In this document: piece by piece, positions 49,664 through 58,962 of the stretch
Numbering within the stretch: the first letter of the stretch is position 1
Layout: each line of letters begins with the position of its first letter
Notes under the pieces: model-generated
The model's input: only the letters and a program-made list of their open reading frames with translations
What the model was told of the DNA's origin: nothing
The model's database searches: none
NCBI RefSeq assembly: GCF_003319095.1
Contig: NZ_QOHI01000001.1
Span: forward strand, 1,240,001-1,304,000
Source: Blastococcus sp. TBT05-19
GTDB lineage: Bacteria; Actinomycetota; Actinomycetes; Mycobacteriales; Geodermatophilaceae
Length of the DNA: 64,000 bases
Reading direction: 5' to 3'
Position numbers and translations under genes: made by a program

Positions 49664-50071
49664 ATGAGCGCGAGATCCCGGCTGCGCGACGAGCGCGGTG
49701 CGAGTGCGGTGGAGTTCGCCTTCATCGTCCCGGTGCTCCTCCTCCTGGTCCTCGGGATCGCCGAGTTCGGCCGCGCCTTCCAGGTGCAGGGCACCATCTC
49801 CGCCGCCGCCCGCGAGGGGGTCCGGATGATGGCGCTGCAGAACGACCTGCCCGCCGCCAAGGCGGCGGTGCAGAACGCCGCGGGTTCGCTGGACCCGGGC
49901 ATCGGCCTCGACCAGATCACGGTCGACCCGCCCAGCGGCTGCACCGGCGCGACCGGGGCGTCCGGCCAGACCGTGGAACTGACTATCGAGTACGACATGC
50001 CCTTCCTCACCGACTTCTTCGGAGCGGGCCTGACACTGACCGGAACGGGGGTCATGCGATGCAACGGCTGA
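49664..50071 (+). CDS. tadE: TadE-like minor pilin
   Basis: 135 aa from ATG 49664, with AGGAGGGAGG 5-14 nt upstream. The leader ends ERG and the mature N-terminus is ASAVEFAFIVPVLLLLVLGI, a pseudopilin helix with Glu at +5. A beta-rich periplasmic/extracellular part with one Cys pair (CTGATG and VMRCNG) follows. It overlaps TadG by 13 bp. Confidence 0.88.
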   Translation: MSARSRLRDERGASAVEFAFIVPVLLLLVLGIAEFGRAFQVQGTISAAAREGVRMMALQNDLPAAKAAVQNAAGSLDPGIGLDQITVDPPSGCTGATGASGQTVELTIEYDMPFLTDFFGAGLTLTGTGVMRCNG

Positions 50072-51015
50072 CCACCCGCCTGCGCCGGCGGCTCGTCCGC
50101 CAGGAGGGCGCCTCGGCGGTCATGGTGTCGCTGCTCCTGGTGCCGCTGCTCGGCTTCGCGGCCATCGCCGTCGACGTCGGCGCGCTCTACGCCGAGCGGG
50201 CCCGGCTCCAGGTGGCCGCTGACGCCGCCGCCATCGCGGTCGCGCAGGACTGCGCCCGCGGCAACTGCGGCGACATGCTCGCGACCGCCACGGCGCTCCT
50301 GCGCGCCAACGACCCCGACGGCACGGCGCGCCAGCCGGTGCTCGGCACCGACCCGATCAGCGTGACCGTCACCGGCAGCACGCCCAAGGAGCACTGGTTC
50401 GCGCCGGTCATCGGGCACGAGTCCACCGGCGTCTCCGCCGCGGCGACCGTCGGCTGGGGTGCACCCACCGGTGGGACCGCGATGCTGCCGCTCACCTTCT
50501 CCTGGTGCTCGTTCAAGAAGCAGACCGGTGGCGGGCTGCCCTCGACCACCACGCTCCAGGTCATCAAGCTGTCCAAGTCCGACGGCACCACCTGCACCGG
50601 ACCCTCGGGCAACGCCATCCCCGGTGGGTTCGGCTTCGTGAAGACCGACGCGGGCGGCTGCGAGGCCACCAGCTCGGTCGACGTCAAGCTCTCCTCGGAC
50701 CCGGGTGAGTCGCCGCCGCAGGGCTGCGACGCCGCCGACTTCGCGGCGATGGTCGGCACGACGGTGCTCATGCCCATCTACGAGAACCACGGCGGCACGG
50801 GCACCAGCGGCTGGTACGAGGTCTACGGCTACGCCGCCTTCCGCCTCACCGGCTACCACTTCACCGGCCAGTTCAAGACCGAGCCCAAGCCGTGCAGCGG
50901 CAACGAGCGCTGCGTCTCCGGCTACTTCACCCGCTTCGTGGAGCTCTCCGACGCCTGGTCCTACAGCCCTGACGCCCCGAGCCTCGGAGCCTCCGTCCTC
51001 CGACTGATCCGATAG
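50059..51015 (+). CDS. tadG: TadG-like Flp pilus protein
   Basis: 318 aa. RRLVRQEGASAVMVSLLLVP is a pilin-like leader followed by the membrane helix LLGFAAIAVDVGALYAERAR, and RLQVAADAAAIAVAQDCARG is the family TadG signature. The extracellular part is Thr/Gly-rich with eight or more Cys, likely disulfide-linked. Glu at +5 is replaced by Met, so it is a non-canonical substrate. It is a member of the actinobacterial Tad set; function is probably at the pilus base or tip. Confidence 0.83.
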   Translation: MQRLTTRLRRRLVRQEGASAVMVSLLLVPLLGFAAIAVDVGALYAERARLQVAADAAAIAVAQDCARGNCGDMLATATALLRANDPDGTARQPVLGTDPISVTVTGSTPKEHWFAPVIGHESTGVSAAATVGWGAPTGGTAMLPLTFSWCSFKKQTGGGLPSTTTLQVIKLSKSDGTTCTGPSGNAIPGGFGFVKTDAGGCEATSSVDVKLSSDPGESPPQGCDAADFAAMVGTTVLMPIYENHGGTGTSGWYEVYGYAAFRLTGYHFTGQFKTEPKPCSGNERCVSGYFTRFVELSDAWSYSPDAPSLGASVLRLIR

Positions 51016-51025
51016 GGGGCCGACA

Positions 51026-51769
51026 GTGAGACGTCGCATCCTCGCCGCCGTCGCGGCACTCGTCCTGCTCCTCGTCGGAGCGGTGGTCCTGCTGTCCTAC
51101 GTCCGCGGCGCGGACGCCCGCGCGATGGCCGGGGCCCGCACCGTCGAGGTGCTGGTGGTCGTCGAGCCGATCCCGGCCGGTACCCCCGCCGAGCAGCTCG
51201 CCGAGTTCCTGACCGTCGAGCCGGTGCCGGCCAAGGCCGCCGTGCCCGGCCGGGTCACCGACCTGGCCGAGCTGGCGGGGCAGGTGGCCACGGTCGACCT
51301 GCAGCCGGGGGAGCAGCTGATCGCCGCCCGCTTCGCCGCTCCGGACGACGTGCGCGGACCCGGCATCGTCGAGGTGCCGGCCGGCCTGCAGGAGGTGTCG
51401 GTCCTGCTCGACCCGCAGCGCGCGGTCGGAGGTCGGCTGGTCGCCGGCGACACCGTCGGGGTCTTCGTGTCGCTCGAGGACGGCCGGACCCACGCCGTCC
51501 TGCACAAGGTCCTGGTCACCCAGGTCCAGGGGGCGCCTGTCGCCGCCCCGGCTCCCGAGGGGACTCCCGAGACGGCGTCCACCGGCGCCGGCCCGGCGCC
51601 GGAGGGCAGCCTGATGATCACCCTCGCCGTCAGCGCACCCCAGGCCGAGGCCGTCGTCTTCGGCATGGAGCACGGCACCGTCTGGCTCTCCCTCGAGAAC
51701 GCCGACGCCGACACCTCCGGCACCGAGGTCGTCACCCCGGGCACCATCTACGAGAAGGACTTCTCATGA
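51026..51769 (+). CDS. cpaB: CpaB/RcpC pilus assembly protein (SAF domain)
   Basis: 247 aa. One N-terminal membrane helix (ILAAVAALVLLLVGAVVLLS) is followed by the SAF domain: VEVLVVVEPIPAGTPAEQLA to VATVDLQPGEQLIAARF. Then the RcpC-type domain (VPAGLQEVSVLLDPQRAVGG, LVAGDTVGVFVSLEDG) and a Pro/Ala-rich loop. In other Tad systems it acts outside the inner membrane, stabilising the pilus channel. ATGA overlap with cpaE. Confidence 0.88.
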   Translation: MRRRILAAVAALVLLLVGAVVLLSYVRGADARAMAGARTVEVLVVVEPIPAGTPAEQLAEFLTVEPVPAKAAVPGRVTDLAELAGQVATVDLQPGEQLIAARFAAPDDVRGPGIVEVPAGLQEVSVLLDPQRAVGGRLVAGDTVGVFVSLEDGRTHAVLHKVLVTQVQGAPVAAPAPEGTPETASTGAGPAPEGSLMITLAVSAPQAEAVVFGMEHGTVWLSLENADADTSGTEVVTPGTIYEKDFS

Positions 51770-52962
51770 GCCGCGTCGTGCTCGCCGCCGCCGACGAGGA
51801 GCTGATCCTCCGCGTCAAGCAGGCCACCGACGGTGACCTCTCCGTGCTGCCGCCCGGCCGGCTCCCCGGGGAGCCCTCCCGGCTCTTCGAGCAGCTCCTC
51901 GACGGCGAGCTGCCCGAGGTCCTCGTCATCGGCCCGCTGGCAACCGTGGCCGAGGCGCTGGGTCTCGCCGCCCGGCTGGACGTGCAGAGCCCGGGGATCA
52001 GCGTCGTGCTGGTCGCCGAGCCGACGCCCGAGCTCTGGCAGGCCGCCATGCGCGCCGGCATCCGCGACCTGGTGTCCCCGGGCGCCGACGTCCTCGAGCT
52101 GCGGGCGTCCGTCGAGCGCGCCGGCTCCACCGCGAGCGGACGGCGCCGCGTGCTGCGCCCGGTCGAGGAGACCGCCCGCTACACCGGCCGGGTCATCACC
52201 ATCGCCTCGCCCAAGGGCGGCGTGGGCAAGACGACGGTCTCGACCAACCTGGCCCTGGGTCTGACCGCCGCGGCGCCGCAGTCGACGGTGCTGGTCGACC
52301 TCGACGTCCAGTTCGGCGACGTCGCCTCGGCCCTCGGGCTGACACCTGAGTACACGCTGCCCGACGTCGTCCGCGGCCCGGCGGCCGAGGACACGATGGT
52401 GCTGAAGACCTTCCTCACCCAGCACCCGAGCGGCCTGTTCACCGTGTGCGGTGCCGAGTCGCCCGCGGCCGGTGACACCGTCCGCGGCGAGGACGTCACC
52501 CGACTGCTCGCCGCGCTGGCGCGGGAGTTCCGCTACGTCGTCGTCGACACCGCCCCGGGCCTGTCCGAGCAGACCCTCGCCGCCCTCGACCGCGCCAGCG
52601 ACGTCGTGATGCTGACCAGCATGGACGTGCCCGGGGTGCGCGGGCTGCGCAAGGAGCTCGACGTGCTCCGCGAGCTCTGCATGATCCCGGCCGGGCGGCA
52701 CGTGGTCATGAACTTCGCCGACCCCAAGGGTGGGCTGTCGGTGCGCGACGTCGAGACGACGATCGGCACCGGTGTGGACGTCGTCCTGCCGCGGTCGGCC
52801 AAGGTGCCGGCCTCGACCAACCAGGGCGTGCCGCTGATCGCCTCCGGGAGCCGCCGCGACCCGATGGTCAAGGAGCTCAACCGGCTGGTCACCCGCTTCC
52901 AGGCCACCCCGCTCAAGGCCCCGGGCCGGTACCGGGCCAAGCACCGGGCGGCCGCGCGATGA
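51766..52962 (+). CDS. cpaE: CpaE/TadZ pilus localisation ATPase
   Basis: 398 aa. Residues 1-120 are a degenerate receiver-like domain. Residues 140-385 are a ParA/MinD ATPase with deviant Walker A KGGVGKTT at 150-157, VDLDVQFGDVASALGL, and VVVDTAPGLSEQTLAALDRA as Walker B. It positions the Tad machine in the cell. Coupled to both neighbours by ATGA overlaps. Confidence 0.9.
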   Translation: MSRVVLAAADEELILRVKQATDGDLSVLPPGRLPGEPSRLFEQLLDGELPEVLVIGPLATVAEALGLAARLDVQSPGISVVLVAEPTPELWQAAMRAGIRDLVSPGADVLELRASVERAGSTASGRRRVLRPVEETARYTGRVITIASPKGGVGKTTVSTNLALGLTAAAPQSTVLVDLDVQFGDVASALGLTPEYTLPDVVRGPAAEDTMVLKTFLTQHPSGLFTVCGAESPAAGDTVRGEDVTRLLAALAREFRYVVVDTAPGLSEQTLAALDRASDVVMLTSMDVPGVRGLRKELDVLRELCMIPAGRHVVMNFADPKGGLSVRDVETTIGTGVDVVLPRSAKVPASTNQGVPLIASGSRRDPMVKELNRLVTRFQATPLKAPGRYRAKHRAAAR

Positions 52963-54365
52963 ACCTCGCCGACCGCCTCGAGGTCGCCCGCGGCCGGCAG
53001 GCCGTCGAGGACCCGGCCCTGCCCACCGCGCGGACCGCGCGCCCGACCGTGCCCCCGCCGGCGCCGGTGACCGACGCCCTGGGCCGGCTCAAGGACCGGG
53101 TGGGCAAGGCGCTGTTCGAGCGCATGGGCGCCCGGATGAACGACACGTCGATGGGCGAGGACGCCCTGCGGGCGATCGTGCTCGACGAGCTCGACGCGGT
53201 GGTCGAGGAGGAGAACGTCCCCCTCAGCACCGAGGAGCGGCAGCGGCTGACCGCCGACCTCGCCGACGACGTTCTCGGCTTCGGCCCCCTGCAGCGGCTG
53301 CTCGACGACGACTCCGTCAGCGAGGTCATGGTCAACGGGCCGGACAACATCTACGTGGAGCAGAACGGGAAGCTGGTGCGCACCGGCGCCTTCTTCACCT
53401 CGGAGGAGCACCTGCGCCGGGTCATCGACCGGATCGTGTCCCGGGTGGGCCGGCGGATCGACGAGTCCTCGCCGCTCGTCGACGCCCGGCTGGCCGACGG
53501 GTCCCGCGTCAACGCGATCATCCCGCCGCTGGCGTTCAGCGGTTCGACGCTGACGATCCGCAAGTTCTCCAAGGACCCGTTCACCGTCACCGACCTCATC
53601 GGGTTCGGCACGCTCTCGCCGGAGATGGCCGAGCTGCTGCACGCCTGCGTCGACGCCCGGCTCAACATCATCGTCTCCGGCGGTACCGGCACGGGTAAGA
53701 CGACGCTGCTCAACGTGCTGTCCTCGTTCATCCCCGAGGGCGAGCGCATCGTCACCATCGAGGACGCCGTCGAGCTGCAGCTGCAGCAGGACCACGTCGT
53801 CCGGCTGGAGTCCCGCCCGCCGAACATCGAGGGCAAGGGCGCGATCACCATCCGCGACCTGGTCCGCAACTCGCTCCGCATGCGGCCCGACCGGATCGTG
53901 GTCGGGGAGTGCCGCGGGGGTGAGTCGCTGGACATGCTCCAGGCGATGAACACCGGCCACGACGGGTCGCTGTCCACGGTGCACGCCAACTCGCCCCGCG
54001 ACGCCATCGCCCGCCTGGAGACGCTGGTGCTCATGGCCGGCATGGACCTCCCGCTGCGCGCGATCCGCGAGCAGATCGCCTCCGCCGTCGACGTCGTCGT
54101 GCAGCTCACCCGGCTGCGCGACGGCACCCGCCGGGTCACCCACGTAACCGAGGTGCAGGGGATGGAGGGGGAGACCGTCACCCTCCAGGACGCCTTCCTC
54201 TTCGACTACTCCGCCGGCGTCGACGCGGCCGGGAAGTTCCTCGGCAAGCCGGTGCCCACCGGCGTGCGCCCGCGGTTCACCGAGAAGTTCGACGACCTCG
54301 GCATCACGCTCTCGCCGCGCGTCTTCGGCGCGACCGAGGCCGCCGCCGCCCGCGGGTGGCAGTGA
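52959..54365 (+). CDS. cpaF: CpaF/TadA secretion ATPase
   Basis: 468 aa. Walker A GGTGTGKT at 241-248, Asp and His boxes in TIEDAVELQLQ and MNTGHDGSLSTVHANSP, Walker B in RIVVGECRGGE. The N-terminal domain (65-200) has MVNGPDNIYVEQNGKLVRTG. It powers pilus extension and perhaps retraction at the inner face of the membrane. An ATGA overlap at the start and a TGATG overlap at the end couple it to cpaE and tadB. Confidence 0.95.
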   Translation: MNLADRLEVARGRQAVEDPALPTARTARPTVPPPAPVTDALGRLKDRVGKALFERMGARMNDTSMGEDALRAIVLDELDAVVEEENVPLSTEERQRLTADLADDVLGFGPLQRLLDDDSVSEVMVNGPDNIYVEQNGKLVRTGAFFTSEEHLRRVIDRIVSRVGRRIDESSPLVDARLADGSRVNAIIPPLAFSGSTLTIRKFSKDPFTVTDLIGFGTLSPEMAELLHACVDARLNIIVSGGTGTGKTTLLNVLSSFIPEGERIVTIEDAVELQLQQDHVVRLESRPPNIEGKGAITIRDLVRNSLRMRPDRIVVGECRGGESLDMLQAMNTGHDGSLSTVHANSPRDAIARLETLVLMAGMDLPLRAIREQIASAVDVVVQLTRLRDGTRRVTHVTEVQGMEGETVTLQDAFLFDYSAGVDAAGKFLGKPVPTGVRPRFTEKFDDLGITLSPRVFGATEAAAARGWQ

Positions 54366-55306
54366 TGTCACCGGCCCTGCTGGTCCTCGGCCTCGCCGCG
54401 GTCGCCGTCGCGCTGCTGCTGCTCACCCTGGTGGTGCTGCCCGGGGGCCCCGGGCGCGTGCCGCTGAGCCGGCTGGACCCGTCGACCGCACCGCCCACCT
54501 CGGCCCTGGCCGGCGCGGGCGCGGCGGCCGGCGCCGCGGTGGAGAAGGTCCTGGCCGAGCGGGGCCGGCTCGCCGCGGGCGCCGCCGCGCTGGAGACCGC
54601 GGGCATGCGTACCAGCCTGCCGAACTTCGTCCTCACCACCGGCCTCGTCGCCGTGGTCGCCGGCGCCGTCGGGGCACTGACCGGCGGTCCGGTCCTCGGG
54701 CTGGTCGCCGTCGTCGCCGTCCCGCTGGGCGCCCGCCTGCTCGTCCGCTTCCGGACCAGCCGTCGCCGGGCCGCCTTCGCCGACCAGCTCGACGACTCCA
54801 TGCAGCTCATGGCGAGCAGCCTCCGGGCCGGCCACAGCCTGCTGCGCGCGGTGGACGCCGTCTCCACCGACGCCTCCGCGCCGACCTCCGAGGAGTTCGC
54901 CCGGATCGTCAACGAGACCCGGGTGGGCCGCGACCTGGGCGACGCGCTCGACGAGGTCGCCCAGCGCATGGGCAGCGACGACTTCGTCTGGGTCGCCCAG
55001 GCGATCAGCATCCACCGCGAGGTCGGGGGGAACCTGGCCGAGGTGCTCGACGCCGTGGGGCACACGATCCGCGAGCGCAGCGCCATCCGCCGGCAGGTCA
55101 AGGCGCTCTCGGCCGAGGGCAAGCTCTCGGCGATCGTGCTGATGGTGCTGCCCTTCGGTGTGTTCGGCTTCCTCTCCATCAGCAACCCGGCCTACGTCAG
55201 CGGGTTCACCGAGAGCCTCATCGGCTACGCGATGCTGGGCGCCGCGGCGCTGATGCTGTGCATCGGCGCGTTCTGGCTCAAGAAGACCGTCGAGATCAGC
55301 TTCTGA
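54365..55306 (+). CDS. tadB: TadB inner-membrane platform protein
   Basis: 313 aa from the ATG at 54365; the frame is open to a GTG at 54356. N-terminal helix, central pair of helices and a C-terminal pair bracket the T2SSF domain: ADQLDDSMQLMASSLRAGHS, then ETRVGRDLGDALDEVAQRMG. It forms the platform with TadC that couples CpaF to the fibre. Its stop overlaps the TadC start. Confidence 0.9.
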   Translation: MSPALLVLGLAAVAVALLLLTLVVLPGGPGRVPLSRLDPSTAPPTSALAGAGAAAGAAVEKVLAERGRLAAGAAALETAGMRTSLPNFVLTTGLVAVVAGAVGALTGGPVLGLVAVVAVPLGARLLVRFRTSRRRAAFADQLDDSMQLMASSLRAGHSLLRAVDAVSTDASAPTSEEFARIVNETRVGRDLGDALDEVAQRMGSDDFVWVAQAISIHREVGGNLAEVLDAVGHTIRERSAIRRQVKALSAEGKLSAIVLMVLPFGVFGFLSISNPAYVSGFTESLIGYAMLGAAALMLCIGAFWLKKTVEISF

Positions 55307-56205
55307 TGACCACGCTGCCGATCCCCGTCCTCGCCGCCGTCCTGGCCGTGGCCGCCGCCGTCCCGCTGCTCGGGTGGGCGCTGCTGGCACGGCCGGCGTC
55401 GCCGACCGCCCGTGCCCGGGACAACCTGCTGCGCGGCATCGACCTGGGCGGGGCGGGGCGGAGCGCCAAGCCGGCCGGCCCCGGAGTGCTGCGCCGCCTC
55501 GTCGACGGGCTGACGCCGGGCGGTACCACCGACCGGCTCGACCGGCTGGCGAGCACCGCGGGCCGTCCGGCCGCCTGGCCGGTGCCCCGGCTGGTGGCCG
55601 CCAAGCTGGTGCTCGCAGCCATCGCGGGCGGGCTGTCCGCACTCGTCGTCAGCGCGAACCCCGGTGGTCTGCCGCTGGTGCTGGCCGCCGTCCTCACGGT
55701 CGTCGCCTACTTCGTGCCGGAGCTGCTGCTCTACTCGCGCGGGCAGGAGCGGCGGGCGGCCATCGGCCTGGAGCTCGCGGACACCCTCGACCAGATGACC
55801 ATCGCGGTGGAGGCCGGTCTCGGTTTCGAGTCGGCGATGGCGCGGGCGGGGAAGAACGGCACCGGCCCGCTGGCCGAGGAGCTGGTCCGCACCCTGCAGG
55901 ACATCGCCGTCGGCCAGCCGCGGCGCGACGCCTACCTGGCGCTCGCCGACCGGACCGGCGTGCAGGACCTGCGGCGGTTCATCGCCGCGATCGTCCAGGC
56001 CGACGCGTACGGCGTCTCCATCGCCGACGTGCTGCGCACGCAGGCGCAGGTGATGCGGCTCAAGCGGCGTCAGCGGGCGGAGGAGAAGGCGATGCAGATC
56101 CCGGTGAAGGTGATCTTCCCGCTGATCCTGTGCATCCTGCCGACGCTGTTCATCGTGCTGCTGGGCCCAGCGGTCCTCGACATCGTGGACGCCTTCAGCG
56201 GCTGA
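55306..56205 (+). CDS. tadC: TadC inner-membrane platform protein
   Basis: 299 aa. T2SSF domain with ADTLDQMTIAVEAGLGFESA and QPRRDAYLALADRTGVQDLR, three C-terminal and two N-terminal membrane segments. It pairs with TadB. It is the last Tad gene; 56206-56348 holds no gene. The secretin and outer-membrane parts are absent, as expected in a Gram-positive. Confidence 0.9.
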   Translation: MTTLPIPVLAAVLAVAAAVPLLGWALLARPASPTARARDNLLRGIDLGGAGRSAKPAGPGVLRRLVDGLTPGGTTDRLDRLASTAGRPAAWPVPRLVAAKLVLAAIAGGLSALVVSANPGGLPLVLAAVLTVVAYFVPELLLYSRGQERRAAIGLELADTLDQMTIAVEAGLGFESAMARAGKNGTGPLAEELVRTLQDIAVGQPRRDAYLALADRTGVQDLRRFIAAIVQADAYGVSIADVLRTQAQVMRLKRRQRAEEKAMQIPVKVIFPLILCILPTLFIVLLGPAVLDIVDAFSG

Positions 56206-56348
56206 ATCGCCGTCCCACCCTGCTCGTTCCCCGCTCCCGTCCCACCGTCCCCGGCCGGCGCGGGAGGCCCGCGGGGTGCGCCTCGAGGTGGCTAGCGTCG
56301 CGCGACCTCGCCGGCCGGCGGGGCACCGGAACGTCGTGAGGAGCCCCC

Positions 56349-56975
56349 ATGCTGCGCCGCGCACTCCCGGTCGGCCTCGCCGCCGCCGCTCTCGCTCTCG
56401 TCCCCGCCGGGGCGTCCGCCGCGCCCGCCAGTGCCGGCGACGCCGCGAACGCCTCCACGTCGATCAGCTACTACGCCCACGGCAGCGTGACGCTCCCCGA
56501 CGGCCGGTCGGCCGACGTCTCGCTCGGCGAGTTCCGTGCCGTCGACGGGTGGACCGGCTCGCTGAACCTCTACCTGTCGCCGCCCCCCTGCACCGGCTGG
56601 CCGTGCATGCCGACCATGGAGTCCGGCTACGCCGAGCTGGACGCCGACGACGTGACCTTCGACCGCAACCTCAACCGGGCCGCCGTCGAGGACGTCCCCG
56701 TGACCCTGTCGAGCTGGAGCTGGGGAGGCGGTTCCACCCAGCGCGAGGTGACCGTCGACGTGGTCCTCACCGGGACCGGGCGGGTCGACCGCGACACCTA
56801 CCGCGGTCCGTGCGGCGAGGGCTCTCCCGGCTGCAAGGGCGTCCGCGTCGACGCCGCGCGCGACGCCGACGTCGTCCTGACCATCGACGGTGAGGATTCG
56901 ACCGGCACCGGGCGGATCACCCGGGGCTTCGGGGTGGACATCGGGGCCCCCACGAACGGGGGCGGCGAGGGCTGA
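56349..56975 (+). CDS. Secreted protein, unknown function
   Basis: 208 aa. Signal peptide 1-26 (ALPVGLAAAALALVPAGASA). The mature part is beta-rich (VTLPDGRSADVSLGEFRAVD, VPVTLSSWSWGGGSTQREVT) with two close Cys pairs, CTGWPC and CGEGSPGC, likely disulfides. No catalytic motif seen. A Gly tail ends the protein. It follows TadC by 143 bp and may be a separate unit. No family recognised. Confidence 0.7.
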   Translation: MLRRALPVGLAAAALALVPAGASAAPASAGDAANASTSISYYAHGSVTLPDGRSADVSLGEFRAVDGWTGSLNLYLSPPPCTGWPCMPTMESGYAELDADDVTFDRNLNRAAVEDVPVTLSSWSWGGGSTQREVTVDVVLTGTGRVDRDTYRGPCGEGSPGCKGVRVDAARDADVVLTIDGEDSTGTGRITRGFGVDIGAPTNGGGEG

Positions 56976-56983
56976 ACCGCGGC

Positions 56984-57038
56984 GAGGTCGACGAACTCGT
57001 GGTGATCAGCTGGTGATCACCACGAGTTCGTCGACCTC
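56984..57038. terminator. Perfect 25-bp hairpin between convergent genes
   Basis: The arm at 56984-57008 (beginning GAGGTCGACGAACTCG, ending GGTGATCA) pairs without mismatch with 57014-57038 across a 5-nt loop. It lies 9 bp past the secreted-protein stop and 19 bp before the stop of the minus-strand gene at 57057. There is no T tract on either side. Confidence 0.65.
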
Positions 57039-57056
57039 GTGCAGCGCGGTCAGCCG

Positions 57057-57392
57057 CTAGCGGGGCTGGGCCGGGTTCGTCGGGTCGCCCTGCGACGGCG
57101 GGTTCACCGGGGGACCGGAGGTGGCCTCCGACGCCTTCGACCCACCCACGGCCGACGGCGGGGCGTCGGCCCCGGTCGCGGCGGGGTCCCCGCCCGAGGG
57201 CTGGGCGCCGTCGGCGAGACCCGAGAGCCGGTGCTCCATGGCGCTGACGACCTGGATGCGGTTGGCGTGCGAGCGCTCGTACGCCAGCAGCGTGGTCAGG
57301 TCCTCCGAGCCCAGGGTGCGGATCCGGGTGGTCAGCGAGCCCACGGGTAGGTGGTCGTAGTCGGGCAGCGGCAGGTCGTCGCGCTCGGTCAA
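57057..57392 (-). CDS. Small actinobacterial protein with a PDYDHLPVGSL motif
   Basis: 111 aa from a TTG at 57392 with GAGGAGG 4-5 nt upstream. Residues 5-50 (LPLPDYDHLPVGSLTTRIRT, then LTTLLAYERSHANRIQVV) match a short conserved domain I recall in many actinobacterial proteins that end in a disordered tail, sometimes called DUF8129-like. The last 55 residues here are Pro/Ser/Gly-rich. Function unknown. Confidence 0.7.
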   Translation of the reverse strand: MTERDDLPLPDYDHLPVGSLTTRIRTLGSEDLTTLLAYERSHANRIQVVSAMEHRLSGLADGAQPSGGDPAATGADAPPSAVGGSKASEATSGPPVNPPSQGDPTNPAQPR

Positions 57393-57536
57393 GGTTCCTC
57401 CTCGGGTCGTCCATCTGTCGGGCAGGTGGGCCGAGGTCCGCCTACCCGCTGCGGCGCGTCCGACACCGCCTCCTGCGATCGCGGCGCCTCGGCAAGAGCG
57501 AGGTGTGACGGCGAGGTCGACGGGTAGGCGGCGGAC

Positions 57537-58670
57537 ATGAACCTCTCGTTCCTGGAGCCTGTCTTCGCCGCGTCCGGGCCCTTCGCCACGGTGCTCGCCG
57601 ACGTCACGCACACCACCGAGAACGCCGACGCCGAGCTCGAGCTCCGTGTCCGCGCGGTCACCGAGAAGCTCAGCGAGCAGGGCGTGCCGGAACCGGTCCT
57701 GGAGGCCGTCCGCAGCCGGCTGCTCGAGGGCAACGACGGCGGCGAGGCCGGCCGCCTGAAGGGCCGCGCCGTCGTCGTCGCCGCCGACGGGTCCGTCGTC
57801 CTCGACCAGGGGCTGGCCGCCGCGCCGGTCCGCGAGATCGCCGAGTGGGCGGCCTCGCCCGACCTGCTCCCGATCCTGCGCCAGCTCGCCGGCCGCGTGC
57901 CGCACGTCGTGGTCGTCGCCGACCGCGTGGGCGCCGACATCACCGTCGCCGGGCTGGGTGACCAGCCCGACGAGGAGCGCCAGGTGGAGGGCGACACCTT
58001 CCACATGCGCAAGGTCCAGGTGGGCGGCTGGGCGCACAACACCTACATGCACACCGCCGAGAACCAGTGGGTCGAGAACGCCGACAAGGTGGCCGCCGAC
58101 ATCGGCTCCCTCGCCCGGCGCATCGGCCCTCGCTTCGTCCTCCTGGCCGGCGACGTGCGCGCCCGCCAGATCCTCTCCGACCGCGCCGGCGGCGGTTGGT
58201 CCGACCTCGTGGTGACGATGGACGGTGGCGGTCGCGCCGCCGGTGCCGACCGGCACCCCGTCGACGCACGCGCGGCCGAGCTGGTCGCCGAGCACGAGGC
58301 CCGCGAGGTCTCGGAGACCATCGAGAAGATCGAGGGCGCAGCCGCTTACGGGCTGTCGGTCACCGGCGTCGACCGCGTGGTCGAAGCACTGCGCAAGGGG
58401 CAGGTGGAGACCCTCGTGCTGACCGACGAGCAGGACGCCGGCGCGACGCTGCTCGTCGGCAACGGGCCCCTGGAGCTCGGTGTGGACCAGAAGGACATGG
58501 ACGCGCTCGGCGTGCACGGCGAGATCGTGCCCGCCGACCGTGCCCTGCTCGCCGCCGCGGTGGCGAGCGCCGCCGACGTCGTGGTCGTGCCGAAGGCCGC
58601 GATGCCCGAGGACGTCCCCGTCGCCGCCGTGCTGCGCTACGCCGACGCGTCCACCGACGTCGGCAGCTGA
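57537..58670 (+). CDS. Release-factor-fold protein (baeRF family, Rv2629-like)
   Basis: 377 aa. FATVLADVTHTTENADAELE, VVVVADRVGADITVAGLG and GDTFHMRKVQVGGWAHNTYM followed by AENQWVENADKVAADI match Rv2629 and the bacterial archaeo-eukaryotic release factor group. FVLLAGDVRARQIL and LVLTDEQDAGATLL are the eL30-like parts. This group is thought to hydrolyse peptidyl-tRNA on stalled or hibernating ribosomes. It precedes a group of small stress-type genes on the same strand. Confidence 0.85.
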   Translation: MNLSFLEPVFAASGPFATVLADVTHTTENADAELELRVRAVTEKLSEQGVPEPVLEAVRSRLLEGNDGGEAGRLKGRAVVVAADGSVVLDQGLAAAPVREIAEWAASPDLLPILRQLAGRVPHVVVVADRVGADITVAGLGDQPDEERQVEGDTFHMRKVQVGGWAHNTYMHTAENQWVENADKVAADIGSLARRIGPRFVLLAGDVRARQILSDRAGGGWSDLVVTMDGGGRAAGADRHPVDARAAELVAEHEAREVSETIEKIEGAAAYGLSVTGVDRVVEALRKGQVETLVLTDEQDAGATLLVGNGPLELGVDQKDMDALGVHGEIVPADRALLAAAVASAADVVVVPKAAMPEDVPVAAVLRYADASTDVGS

Positions 58671-58703
58671 TCGGCCCACCCCGTACCGACGAAGGAGATC
58701 GAC

Positions 58704-58961
58704 GTGACCGACCCGCACCAGCCCGCCACCAGCCCCGGCACCGACCAGGGCGACATCGAGCGCCGCGCGGCCCTCGCTGAGGCCCTGGGCAAGGAGGTGT
58801 GGCCGGCCGACCGCGACCAGCTGATCGCCAAGGCCCAGGAGGGAACGCCCGCCGACCGCGTCCTGTCCGACCTGCAGCGACTGCCTGCCGGCCAGCAGTT
58901 CGAGAACGTGCAGGACGTCGCGCAGGCCCTGGGCCTGGGCACCGAGCAGCAGCGGTTCTGA
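58704..58961 (+). CDS. DUF2795 protein
   Basis: 85 aa from a GTG with AAGGAGA 6-9 nt upstream. RRAALAEALGKEVWPADRDQ, then LIAKAQEGTPADRVLSDLQR and FENVQDVAQALG match DUF2795, a small helical domain of unknown role found in stress-related operons. It lies 33 bp after the Rv2629-like gene. Confidence 0.78.
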   Translation: MTDPHQPATSPGTDQGDIERRAALAEALGKEVWPADRDQLIAKAQEGTPADRVLSDLQRLPAGQQFENVQDVAQALGLGTEQQRF

Positions 58962-58962
58962 G

